DNA of 42,925 bases from Sulfurovum sp. (GTDB taxonomy: Bacteria > Campylobacterota > Campylobacteria > Campylobacterales > Sulfurovaceae): positions 1 to 42,925 of the forward strand of contig JALUXB010000054.1 of the NCBI GenBank assembly GCA_027019175.1. The letters are read 5' to 3'. The position numbers and the translations under genes were made by a program. Below, piece by piece: positions 7,214-15,263 of this stretch. Under the pieces are notes generated by a model. That model did no database searches. It saw only the letters and a list, made by a program, of their open reading frames with translations, and was not told where the DNA came from. Within the stretch, counting starts at the first letter, position 1. Every line of letters starts with the position of its first letter.

Positions 7214-9085
7214 ATGCATATTTCATATTACCTTGACCGTATCAGTAAATATGCCGGGCTTTTTGCTGCTGTACTGGTTGTTGCCCTTTCACTTCTGGTA
7301 GCCTATGATGCCATGATGCGCTACCTTTTTTCTGCAGGCTCGATCGCTTTGCAGGAGATGGAGTGGCACTTGTACGATATGGTCTTTCTATTGGGGCTCA
7401 GTTATGCACTCAAACACGGCAAGCACGTACGGGTCGATATTTTCTTCGAGCGTTATTCTCATGATACGAAAACGATTGTCCAGATACTTTCCATGCTGCT
7501 GTTGTTGTTGCCGTTTGCCATACTTTTCACTGCCGATGCCTATGATATGGCGCTTCAGAGCTACCTTCAGCATGAAGTTTCTCCTGATCCCGGTGGACTC
7601 GGTGCGCGCTGGTTCATCAAGGGCATATTGGTACTCTCGTTTATACTGCTGATACTGCAGGGGGTGAGTGAAATACTCAAGGCATACCATCAGCTTGAAA
7701 ACAAAAGAGTGCTTTGGCGTGTGCTGGGTGTTGTTGCTCTGTTTGGCGGGCTGATCTATGTGGCATGGTACCACCGTATGGCATTTTGGGTCGATCCTGT
7801 CTTTTTGATGTTCGCACTGGCACTCTTTTTGCTCTTAAGCGGTTTTCAGGTGGCATTTGTCTTTGGCGGTGTTGCGCTCTTTTTTGCACTTATTTCCGAT
7901 GAGGTAGGGTTGCATGTACTGGAGATGCTGCCGTACCGCACCTACGGTATTATGGGCAATGTGACACTGATGGCGGTACCGTTGTTCATTTTTATGGGGT
8001 TGATTCTCGAAAAGTCGAAGATGGCGGAAGAGTTGCTGCATTCCATGGGAAAACTCTTTGGATCAGTACGTGGAGGGCTTGCCGTTTCTGTGGTGCTGGT
8101 AGGTGCCATTTTGGCTGCAAGTACAGGGATTGTGGGGGCATCGGTGGTGATGATGAGCCTTATTGCCCTGCCGCTGATGCTCAAGCAGGGATACTCTCCG
8201 GCACTCTCAAGCGGTGCCATTGCGGCAAGTGGTACGCTGGGGCAGCTGATCCCCCCTTCCATCGTACTTATTGTACTTGGAGATCAGATGCACCTGAGTG
8301 TTGGTGATCTTTTCAAAGCGGCAATCGTGCCCGGATTGCTGCTTATTGTTTTGTACATTGTGTACATTCTCGGGTTTGCGTGGCTTAAAAGAGATGCTGC
8401 TCCGGCCATTGTTTCTGACGAGCCTTATGCAGTAGTAGCAAAGAGTGCGCTCAAAGCCATCATTCCGCCGCTGCTGCTCATCGGTGCGGTACTGGGTTCC
8501 ATCTTCGCCGGTATCGCGTCTCCTACAGAATCAGCAGCCATCGGTGTGCTTGGCGGTATGGCACTGGCAGCCTACAACAGAGTCATGAACTTCGAACTGC
8601 TGCGCTATGCGGCGGTGGAAACCGTTAAACTTACAGCGATGATCTTTATGATACTCATTGGGGCGACGGCTTTTTCACTGGTGTTTAACGAACTTGGCGG
8701 CGGAGATATGGCGCTGCACTTCTTTACCGGAGAGATCGGTGACAAGTGGATGTTTATTCTGATCGCCATGGCAGTGATCTTTCTTTTGGGCTTCTTCATC
8801 GACTTCATCGAGATTGCCTTTGTGGTCGTGCCTATTCTTGTACCTATTGTAGCCAGTTTCGGCATCGACCCGGTCTGGTTTGCCATACTTATCGCCATGA
8901 ACCTGCAGGCAAGCTTTCTTACGCCGCCCTTTGGTTTCGCACTTTTTTACCTCAAGGGTGCTGCGGGGGACAAAGTAACTACAGGTGCTATTTACAAAGG
9001 GGTCATTCCGTTTATTGCACTGCAGCTTGTAGCTCTCTTGATTATTGTACTCTTTCCGGGACTGATCTATCTGTTTGGGAAGTAG
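7214..9085 (+). CDS. TRAP transporter, fused small and large permease subunits (DctQM)
   Basis: TRAP transporters import carboxylates and related solutes using a periplasmic binding protein and an ion gradient. This 623-residue protein fuses both membrane parts: residues 1 to about 170 match DctQ (four helices, YDAMMRYLF, GLSYALKHGKHVRVDIF, and ARWFIKGI), and residues about 180-623 match the 12-helix DctM (FIFMGLILEKS, ASTGIVGASVVMMSLIALPLML, GTLGQLIPPSIVLIVL, GIASPTESAAIGVLG, FLTPPFGFALFYLKG). The usual binding protein gene (dctP) is absent on both sides, so it must be elsewhere or be shared. AGGA precedes the ATG. The 23-bp gap from the diguanylate cyclase suggests co-transcription. A terminator follows at 9124. 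The substrate cannot be read from the sequence. Confidence 0.93.
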   Translation: MHISYYLDRISKYAGLFAAVLVVALSLLVAYDAMMRYLFSAGSIALQEMEWHLYDMVFLLGLSYALKHGKHVRVDIFFERYSHDTKTIVQILSMLLLLLPFAILFTADAYDMALQSYLQHEVSPDPGGLGARWFIKGILVLSFILLILQGVSEILKAYHQLENKRVLWRVLGVVALFGGLIYVAWYHRMAFWVDPVFLMFALALFLLLSGFQVAFVFGGVALFFALISDEVGLHVLEMLPYRTYGIMGNVTLMAVPLFIFMGLILEKSKMAEELLHSMGKLFGSVRGGLAVSVVLVGAILAASTGIVGASVVMMSLIALPLMLKQGYSPALSSGAIAASGTLGQLIPPSIVLIVLGDQMHLSVGDLFKAAIVPGLLLIVLYIVYILGFAWLKRDAAPAIVSDEPYAVVAKSALKAIIPPLLLIGAVLGSIFAGIASPTESAAIGVLGGMALAAYNRVMNFELLRYAAVETVKLTAMIFMILIGATAFSLVFNELGGGDMALHFFTGEIGDKWMFILIAMAVIFLLGFFIDFIEIAFVVVPILVPIVASFGIDPVWFAILIAMNLQASFLTPPFGFALFYLKGAAGDKVTTGAIYKGVIPFIALQLVALLIIVLFPGLIYLFGK

Positions 9086-9123
9086 GCGTATGCCTCAGAT
9101 ATGAAAAAAGGCGGGGCTAAACG

Positions 9124-9145
9124 ACGGTGCAAGGCACCGTTTTTT
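9124..9145 (+). terminator. Rho-independent terminator after the TRAP gene
   Basis: ACGGTGC (9124-9130), loop AAG, GCACCGT (9134-9140), followed by a run of six T. It ends the + strand GTPase-cyclase-TRAP transcript 39 bases after the stop. The other strand lacks a matching T-run, so the converging surface-protein gene is less clearly terminated here. Confidence 0.85.
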
Positions 9146-9156
9146 CATTTGTATGG

Positions 9157-11289
9157 CTATTTTTCATACGGGAAGGTTAAATAGTTACTGCCTGTCTGTC
9201 CGCTTTTCAGAAGAATCCAAAAGCCGACCATTGGATCGATGCGGTCTGTAAATCCCGGTGTGTCCGGGGTAATGGCAACATAATTCGTGTTGCTGGTACC
9301 GGTATGTTCATAGGTATATACTGTTGGTTTTATATAGGGGGCATTGGGGCTGTTGCTGTCGGTACTCATGGGATTATAGCTGCCGCTGCTGCCACCGTGG
9401 GAAAAGTAGATGTCGGAGAGCTGCATTTTTTTGGGGAAAGGATTTCCCATCATGATCTTTTTACTGTTTGCACTGTCAGAATCCGGCAATCGGGTCAGGT
9501 TGAGATCATCAAACACACTGCTCGATATGCCAAGATTGGAGGCAGGCTGTACTGCGGTGTAGTTCAGTCCGCTAAGGGTAGTATCGATAGTCAGGTTTGC
9601 ATCCTGGGCACTGATGATCCAGTAGCCTTTCCCCGGCTGTACCGGATCTGTACTGTCAAGCATTCTTTTTTGCGTGTTGGTACCGATATAGTCATCAGCA
9701 CCGGTTTGCTCATACATTACCCAGTCGGCATTGTCACCATAGGTACCGAGTGCATTGCCCATAAGAGCCTCTATACCGTTGCTGCCTGTATCACAGGGAA
9801 TACTGATAAGTGTCCAGTGCATGGCACTCAGATGGCGTTCTACCTCCTCACAGGGGGCAGGGCAGTGTTTTCCTGCATCGCGAATATCCCAGTTGTAGGT
9901 ATCGATAATGTTTTGTCTCGCAGTTTCTCCGTCACAGTAGGTACTGTTGCCGGCATCAAACCGTTCATCGCTGCTCAGTGAAAGGTTTTGCCATGCTTTG
10001 AGCAAAGCGTCATAATTGTAAGTCGAGAGTTTTGCACCCGTAAGAAAGTTGACAAAGTTTGTAACATTGCTGACATCCCAGTATTCGAGATTACGGTCAA
10101 AAGCAACGGCATCTTGAAACATGCTCGCCATCGTGGTTACACTGGAAACATCCCAGTTGGTCACGTCAGGGTTGGCATGTGTCGCACCGTTAAACATACT
10201 GAGCATGGAGGTAACCTGACTGACATCCCAGTTGGTCACATCAGGGTTGGCACTGACAGCACCGCGGAACATGGCTCGCATTGTTGTTACATTGGACGTA
10301 TCCCATCCGCTCGTATTTGGTGTCGCGGCTGATGCATTTTTAAACATGGCCCGCATCGTCGTGGCACTCGAAGTATTCCATCCTCCTGTATCAGGGGTGG
10401 CAAGAGGTGCATCCTGGAACATATAGGCGAAGCTGGTGACACTGGACGTATTCCAAATATTGCCGTTGGTTGTTGTTACCGGTGTAGCACTGCTTGCACC
10501 ATAGAACATCCCATACATTGTAGTGACGTTAGCTGTGTCCCATCCGCTTACATCGGGGTTTGCATTGACCGCATCGCGGAACATATTGTTCATCTTTGTA
10601 ACATTGGCTGTATCCCATCCGCTTACATCGGGGTTTGCCTGTGTTGCGCCCCAGAACATGGCATCCATCCGTGTGACATTGGCTGTGTTCCATCCGCTTA
10701 CATCCGGGTTGGCACTGGCTGCATTGCGAAACATATAGGAGAGGTTGGTAATGTTGGATATGTCCCACCCGGCTGTTTTGATATCGCCATTGGCACATCC
10801 CTGAAACATCGCCCTCAGGTTGCTTACCTCAGAAAGATCAGGTGTATCAGTCGGTGTAGAGGTTAAGTTGACTGCTCCCCGGTATGCAGAAGCCATACTT
10901 GACCACACTTCAGTTCCCCATTGGTTGATTTCAATGAGTTTTTCTGCATCGGTTTGGGTGGTACTGTTAACATAAAAACGGATACGGCGAAAACCTTTAC
11001 GGTCTGCATTGTTGTTGTCTTTGACACGGATGGTATAGGTGCCTGCACTGCTGTAGACACAGGTATAGTCGCTGTTCCCGGTAATCCCTGTAGCTTCGTC
11101 TATGCCGTCATTGTTGCAGTCTACATTGTACCCGTTACCGCTTGTCCGGGTAATGGGGATGGTAAATTCATTATTGTTGGATACCCCGGGATTGTCTGTT
11201 TTGACGGTGATCACATAGTCATCTGCGGGAGCGGCGAACAGCACCGTGGTACCACAAACTATGAAAAAGTATGCAATTTTTTGTTTCAT
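9157..11289 (-). CDS. BspA-like (DUF285) repeat surface protein
   Basis: This 710-residue exported protein starts with a signal peptide (KIAYFFIVCGTTVLFAAPA). Residues about 25-110 form a beta-rich N-terminal domain with an EF-hand-like stretch (DCNNDGIDE). From about 145 to 430 there are ten or eleven repeats of 26 residues on the pattern NPDVSGWDTANVTxMxxMF, the BspA/DUF285 type found in adhesins and surface proteins. The remaining 260 residues hold a Cys-bearing region and a beta-rich domain (WTLISIP, GKGYWIIS, VGFWILLKSG) of a type often found at the C-terminus of secreted epsilonproteobacterial proteins. No sortase motif or autotransporter barrel is evident. GGGAG stands seven bases before the ATG. 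Repeat units differ clearly in DNA, so they are old. A role in adhesion or surface contact is inferred from the family. Confidence 0.88.
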   Translation of the reverse strand: MKQKIAYFFIVCGTTVLFAAPADDYVITVKTDNPGVSNNNEFTIPITRTSGNGYNVDCNNDGIDEATGITGNSDYTCVYSSAGTYTIRVKDNNNADRKGFRRIRFYVNSTTQTDAEKLIEINQWGTEVWSSMASAYRGAVNLTSTPTDTPDLSEVSNLRAMFQGCANGDIKTAGWDISNITNLSYMFRNAASANPDVSGWNTANVTRMDAMFWGATQANPDVSGWDTANVTKMNNMFRDAVNANPDVSGWDTANVTTMYGMFYGASSATPVTTTNGNIWNTSSVTSFAYMFQDAPLATPDTGGWNTSSATTMRAMFKNASAATPNTSGWDTSNVTTMRAMFRGAVSANPDVTNWDVSQVTSMLSMFNGATHANPDVTNWDVSSVTTMASMFQDAVAFDRNLEYWDVSNVTNFVNFLTGAKLSTYNYDALLKAWQNLSLSSDERFDAGNSTYCDGETARQNIIDTYNWDIRDAGKHCPAPCEEVERHLSAMHWTLISIPCDTGSNGIEALMGNALGTYGDNADWVMYEQTGADDYIGTNTQKRMLDSTDPVQPGKGYWIISAQDANLTIDTTLSGLNYTAVQPASNLGISSSVFDDLNLTRLPDSDSANSKKIMMGNPFPKKMQLSDIYFSHGGSSGSYNPMSTDSNSPNAPYIKPTVYTYEHTGTSNTNYVAITPDTPGFTDRIDPMVGFWILLKSGQTGSNYLTFPYEK

Positions 11290-11425
11290 GATGCGCTCCC
11301 TGCTTTCTTTCTTTATAGTGTTACAGTTGCTTTAACGTGCTGCACAATGTTGCCTCATTAGTTATAGTATAGCATAAGTCCGTAAGTTATACCTACAGTG
11401 CAAGTTTTTTATTTTAAGATTTTGG

Positions 11426-11431
11426 TACAAT
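11426..11431 (+). promoter_or_regulatory. Probable -10 element for the moxR operon
   Basis: TACAAT preceded by TTGG, 29 bases upstream of the ATG at 11461, fits a sigma70 -10 element. The region 11290-11460 between the divergent surface-protein and moxR genes contains no gene. Confidence 0.5.
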
Positions 11432-11460
11432 ATTTGCATGATTCAAAAAGGGGTGAACAG

Positions 11461-12474
11461 ATGACGGCAAGAGAAGGCATTTTACAGCTGCAGCGGCAAA
11501 TGAATGAAGCTGTTATCGGGCAGGAGCATGTGGTAGAGCGTTTTATTATCGGGCTTCTGGCTGACGGCAATTTACTGGTTGAAGGACTGCCCGGGCTTGC
11601 AAAAACCCGCATGGTACGTTCGATGGCGGATAATATTGAAGCGAAGTTTTCCCGTATTCAGTTTACTCCGGATCTTTCCCCTGCCGATATTTTGGGCGAA
11701 GAACGGGTTTTTGAAGAGGATGGAAAGCGTGTAGCAGCATTCCATAAAGGCCCCATATTTGGAAATATTATTTTGGCCGATGAAATCAACCGTGCCCCTG
11801 CAAAGGTACAGTCCGCCATGCTTGAAGCGATGGAGGAGAAACAGGTGACAGTTGCGGGACGTACCGTCAAACTGCCTGAACTTTTTATTGTCCTTGCTAC
11901 ACAAAATCCTATTGAACAGCAGGGTACCTACCCCCTTTCGGAAGCACAGAAAGACCGTTTTTTAATGCATGTCGAGATAGGTTATGTCGATATGGAGTCA
12001 GAGTTCAAGATGCTGAAACTGCTTCAGGAAGAGCGCTATCTTCCCAAGCATATTGAAAAACGTCTGCCCCAGGCACTGATCTTTGAAGCCCAGAAGGAGG
12101 TTGCAAAAGTGACGATTGACGATGCGCTGGGGCATTATCTTGTTGAATTGGTTTTTGCTACACGTTATCCTGTGCGTTACAGTAAGCAGCTTGGTGTCAT
12201 GATCGATGTCGGGGTAAGCCCGCGAGGATCCATCGCTTTGCAGAAGTGTGCGCAGGCGTATGCATGGCTCAAAGGAAGAGACCAGGTACAGATCGATGAT
12301 ATTCAGGAGATGATTCACGATGTTTTCCGCCACCGTCTGATTATCAGTGAACATGCCGAACTAAACGAACGGACGGTTGATGATGTTGTTGATATTATTT
12401 TGGAGCAGGTGCCTCTTCCCAAAGGGTATGAACCGGATGAGCGGGAAAAAATGATCAATAGAGCGAGGGCGTAA
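11461..12474 (+). CDS. MoxR family AAA+ ATPase
   Basis: MoxR ATPases are chaperone-like AAA+ proteins that usually work with von Willebrand factor A proteins to assemble or activate other complexes. The 337-residue protein has Walker A GLPGLAKT at residues 42-49, Walker B with Asp107-Glu108 in LADEINRAP, sensor 1 in LATQNPIEQQGTYPLSEAQKDRF, and the GVSPRGSIAL sensor 2 region. The ATG at 11461 is preceded by AGGGG at proper spacing; a longer GTG reading from 11398 adds an unrelated 21-residue tail and overlaps the promoter. Its TAA overlaps the ATG of the next gene by one base. No VWA or DUF58 gene follows, which is unusual; the partners in the operon are an RHH protein, a fructosamine-kinase-like protein and a thioredoxin. 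Confidence 0.93.
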   Translation: MTAREGILQLQRQMNEAVIGQEHVVERFIIGLLADGNLLVEGLPGLAKTRMVRSMADNIEAKFSRIQFTPDLSPADILGEERVFEEDGKRVAAFHKGPIFGNIILADEINRAPAKVQSAMLEAMEEKQVTVAGRTVKLPELFIVLATQNPIEQQGTYPLSEAQKDRFLMHVEIGYVDMESEFKMLKLLQEERYLPKHIEKRLPQALIFEAQKEVAKVTIDDALGHYLVELVFATRYPVRYSKQLGVMIDVGVSPRGSIALQKCAQAYAWLKGRDQVQIDDIQEMIHDVFRHRLIISEHAELNERTVDDVVDIILEQVPLPKGYEPDEREKMINRARA

Positions 12475-12692
12475 TGGAAAATTTTACCATTGAACTTAAA
12501 CCTGATACAGTTGATAATTTGCAAGCTTTTTCCGAACTGCTGAACAAAGATATCAATACAATACTCGAAGAAGCGCTCCAGCGCTATTTTGAAGAAGAGC
12601 AGCAGAAACTGATAGAAAAGGGTATTGAAGAAGATGCCTCTATGACCAATCTGGACTATGATGAGTTTTGGGACGGGTTGGATATTGTGTAA
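12474..12692 (+). CDS. Small ribbon-helix-helix-like protein
   Basis: This 72-residue acidic protein begins with a short beta strand (FTIELKPDT) followed by two helices (VDNLQAFSELLN, then INTILEEALQRYFEEEQQKL), the arrangement of MetJ/Arc-type ribbon-helix-helix domains. It ends in a conserved-looking tail (DYDEFWDG) resembling antitoxin C-termini that bind a partner. No toxin gene is adjacent, so it is either an orphan antitoxin-like protein or a regulator of its own operon. It is joined to its neighbours by one-base overlaps at both ends (TAATG at 12472-12476 and at 12690-12694), so it is surely expressed with MoxR and the kinase. The family call rests on pattern only. Confidence 0.7.
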   Translation: MENFTIELKPDTVDNLQAFSELLNKDINTILEEALQRYFEEEQQKLIEKGIEEDASMTNLDYDEFWDGLDIV

Positions 12693-13543
12693 TGGTTGAT
12701 ACGGCCTGCTTATCACATATTTTAAATGAAAAAATACTGAATACCTCCCTCCTTATGCAGGGACAGATAGGCCCGATTTACAGGCTTGAAACTGAAAAAG
12801 AGCGTTATCTGCTGAAAACCGCAGCACCTTCTGACAGGCTTGAAACTGAAGCAAAGATGCTTTCAGATATTAAAAAATATGGCATTAGAGTACCACAGGT
12901 TATCGATGTTTCTGAAACGCATCTTCTGATGGAGTATATCGAAGAAGAGAATGTATGTGTGTCCATGCAGGAGACAATGGCGGCGGAAACCCTTTTAAAA
13001 CTGCATGCTGTAGGCAATGATGCACACATATACGGGTACTGGTACGATACGACTATCGGCGCCTTTGAGCAGAAAAATGAGCAGACGCAATACCACTGGG
13101 CACTTTTTTTTGCCCAGATGCGGATAATACCTATGGCCAAACACTGTTATGATCAGGGGCTTCTGCCAAAGCGGCAGTTGGAACGCATAGAGATGCTTTG
13201 CAGTAAACTCTATACGCGTATCGACATGCGCAAGATCGTCCCTTCCTTGATACACGGAGACTTGTGGCGTGGAAACATACTATTTAATATTAACGGTGCT
13301 GTTCTGATTGACCCGGCACTCTATTTTGCCGACAGGGAGGTAGAGCTTGCGTTCATCGTGATGTTCAATACCTTTGGGAAAAAGTTTTGGGAATACTATA
13401 CGCAGGAGCATCCTTTAAGCGATGATTTTTATGAGACCAAGGTACCGCTCTATCAGCTTTACTATTATTTGGTGCATATGGCAATTTATGGTGAAAGCTA
13501 TCTTGCGGGAACCATCAACTGTCTTGACAAACTGAAGGCATAA
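12692..13543 (+). CDS. Fructosamine kinase family protein
   Basis: Fructosamine kinases phosphorylate sugar adducts on amines so that they fall off, a repair of protein glycation; bacterial members prefer ribulosamines or erythrulosamines. The 283-residue protein shows the fold in order: a glycine-rich start (GQIGPIYRLETEKERYLLKT), Glu-rich EYIEE hinge, the catalytic loop HGDLWRGN at residues 188-195, and the metal Asp in LIDPALYFADREVELAF. Length matches the family (about 285-300). The ATG at 12692 overlaps the preceding TAA. A further upstream ATG at 12668 lies inside the previous gene and has no ribosome site. The cytoplasmic location and the thioredoxin behind it hint at a damage-repair operon. 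Confidence 0.88.
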   Translation: MVDTACLSHILNEKILNTSLLMQGQIGPIYRLETEKERYLLKTAAPSDRLETEAKMLSDIKKYGIRVPQVIDVSETHLLMEYIEEENVCVSMQETMAAETLLKLHAVGNDAHIYGYWYDTTIGAFEQKNEQTQYHWALFFAQMRIIPMAKHCYDQGLLPKRQLERIEMLCSKLYTRIDMRKIVPSLIHGDLWRGNILFNINGAVLIDPALYFADREVELAFIVMFNTFGKKFWEYYTQEHPLSDDFYETKVPLYQLYYYLVHMAIYGESYLAGTINCLDKLKA

Positions 13544-13545
13544 GT

Positions 13546-14055
13546 GTGGATACCAACAAAATATGGGACAGGGTAAAAAAGATTGTGAAGGAGGCAGGGC
13601 TTCTTCTGCTGCTTATATTCATATTCTCAAATATTATAGGCTGGCTGAGGGCTCCCAAGCTTGAAAGCAATACGTTGATGCTCACAAAAGCAACATTGAT
13701 TGACGGCAGTGCGTGGCGGTATGAAGAGGGTAAACCGCTGGTGTTGCACTTCTGGGGAATGTGGTGTCCGGTATGCCGTACGGAAGCGGCGAATGTCGAT
13801 GCTGTTTCCAAAGCATACAATGTCGTGACGGTAGCTGTCAACTCCGGTGATGATGCCACAGTGGCACATTACCTCAAAAAACACAACTTAAATTTCAAAG
13901 TCATCAACGATCCGCATGGGAAGTTGGCAAAACGATTCAAGGTAACGGTTTTTCCGACAACATTTCTTTTCAATGCGAACGGCAGCCTCAAATTTACTGA
14001 AGTGGGCTATACGACGACAGCCGGCTTGCTTGCACGGTTGAAACTTGCTCATTAG
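13546..14055 (+). CDS. Membrane-anchored thioredoxin-like protein (TlpA/ScsD type)
   Basis: The 169-residue protein has one N-terminal membrane helix (GLLLLLIFIFSNIIGWL, about residues 18-34) and a periplasmic thioredoxin domain. The redox pair is Cys74 and Cys77 in GMWCPVCR, and the cis-proline loop is FPTTFLF. The WCPVC motif and length resemble ScsD-like proteins of copper or redox stress. The start is GTG, two bases after the stop of the kinase gene; no ATG fits. It is the last gene of the moxR operon and faces the periplasm while the other members are cytoplasmic. It may reduce or oxidise envelope disulfides; the partner is not identifiable here. Confidence 0.87.
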   Translation: MDTNKIWDRVKKIVKEAGLLLLLIFIFSNIIGWLRAPKLESNTLMLTKATLIDGSAWRYEEGKPLVLHFWGMWCPVCRTEAANVDAVSKAYNVVTVAVNSGDDATVAHYLKKHNLNFKVINDPHGKLAKRFKVTVFPTTFLFNANGSLKFTEVGYTTTAGLLARLKLAH

Positions 14056-14170
14056 TTTAACAAAATTTATTGTATTTGGACAGATTTTTGTTACAATACT
14101 TTTAACGGATATTTTGTCGGCTATGCATTGGCAGCGCTGACAACATTCTGTAACATAACAAGGAGAAGAA

Positions 14171-15250
14171 ATGAAGCATGGAAGACAGACATTGCTGCAC
14201 AAGGGGATGATGGGACTCTCCATTATCTGTGCGTCACTGGTACTGGTGGGAACGACACCGGCACAGGCCAAAGGACCGGTAACGATACCGGCAGTGAAGG
14301 TGGAGACAAAGCGGGGTGTGCTCACTGAAGCACGCATCAACGCGGTGCTTAAAGAGGCATATGAGAAGTTCAAAAATGATCAGAATGGCAAGAATGCCGA
14401 CTATATCAAGGCGCTTGCCGAGGTCGATTCAAAGATCTTCGGTATTACGCTTGTCACACCCGAGGGTAAAGTGTACGAAATAGGCGATACCAAAGCGGAA
14501 GTCTCCATCCAGTCTATCTCCAAAGTATTTACTGCTGCGAAGGTGATCCAGGAAAAGGGGGAGAAGTTCATGCAGGAGAAGATCGGCGTCAATGCGACAG
14601 GATTGCCGTTTAACTCCATTATTGCTATTGAACTCCATGGAGGAAGTGCATCCAACCCGTTTGTCAATGCCGGTGCGATTCAGTCCACTTCCTGGGTGAA
14701 AGCAAAAGACTCCAAAGAGCGCTGGGAAAAGATCAAGCAGAATATGGATGCTTTTGCGGGAAAGAAACTGGGCTTTAACGAGAAAGTATACCACTCCGAG
14801 GTCAACGACAACAAGCGTAATCAGGCGATTGCTAAATTGCTTGATGCCTATGGCAGAATGGGCTCCGATCCGCTTGAAGCGACAACGGTCTACACCAGGC
14901 AGTGTTCGGTCAACATCACTTCACACGACCTTGGCGTAATGGGTGCGACATTTGCCAACCATGGTGTCAACCCCATAACAGGCAAAAGAGTGATCGACAG
15001 CAAATATGTGCCAAAGATTCTTGCCATTATGGCAACGGCAGGACTTTACGACAATGCGGGCGACTGGCTCTACCTTACCGGAACACCTGCAAAGTCCGGT
15101 GTTGGAGGAGGTATCCTTGCGATCGTTCCCGGTAAACTTGGCATTGGTGTGGTATCACCACCGCTTGACAAGTACGGCAACTCCGTAAGGGGGCAGAAGG
15201 CTGCGGCTTACATCATTGACAAACTGGGTCTCAACCCGCTGGCGCAGTAG
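14171..15250 (+). CDS. glsA: Exported glutaminase (GlsA family)
   Basis: Glutaminase hydrolyses glutamine to glutamate and ammonia using a serine of the beta-lactamase-like fold. The 359-residue protein has the catalytic Ser115-x-x-Lys118 (SISK), NPFVNAGAI, NDNKRNQAIAKLL, YTRQCSV and the SGVGGGI segment. Unlike the standard cytoplasmic 310-residue enzyme, it carries an N-terminal extension that is a typical signal peptide (positively charged start, hydrophobic core, PAQA-K cleavage site near residue 34). It should act in the periplasm. AAGGAG lies six bases before the ATG. The outer-membrane porin starts 14 bases after the stop, so the two very probably form one operon for obtaining glutamate or ammonium from external glutamine. 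Confidence 0.93.
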   Translation: MKHGRQTLLHKGMMGLSIICASLVLVGTTPAQAKGPVTIPAVKVETKRGVLTEARINAVLKEAYEKFKNDQNGKNADYIKALAEVDSKIFGITLVTPEGKVYEIGDTKAEVSIQSISKVFTAAKVIQEKGEKFMQEKIGVNATGLPFNSIIAIELHGGSASNPFVNAGAIQSTSWVKAKDSKERWEKIKQNMDAFAGKKLGFNEKVYHSEVNDNKRNQAIAKLLDAYGRMGSDPLEATTVYTRQCSVNITSHDLGVMGATFANHGVNPITGKRVIDSKYVPKILAIMATAGLYDNAGDWLYLTGTPAKSGVGGGILAIVPGKLGIGVVSPPLDKYGNSVRGQKAAAYIIDKLGLNPLAQ

Positions 15251-15263
15251 GGGGGAAGAAAAG

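Noticed and set aside
10100-10800. Periodic sequence in the surface-protein gene as a non-coding repeat array
   Set aside because: The period of about 78 bp equals the 26-residue protein repeat; it is explained by the DUF285 units.
12474-13543. Toxin-antitoxin pair (RHH protein plus following gene)
   Set aside because: The following gene has the full fructosamine kinase motif set and no toxin features.
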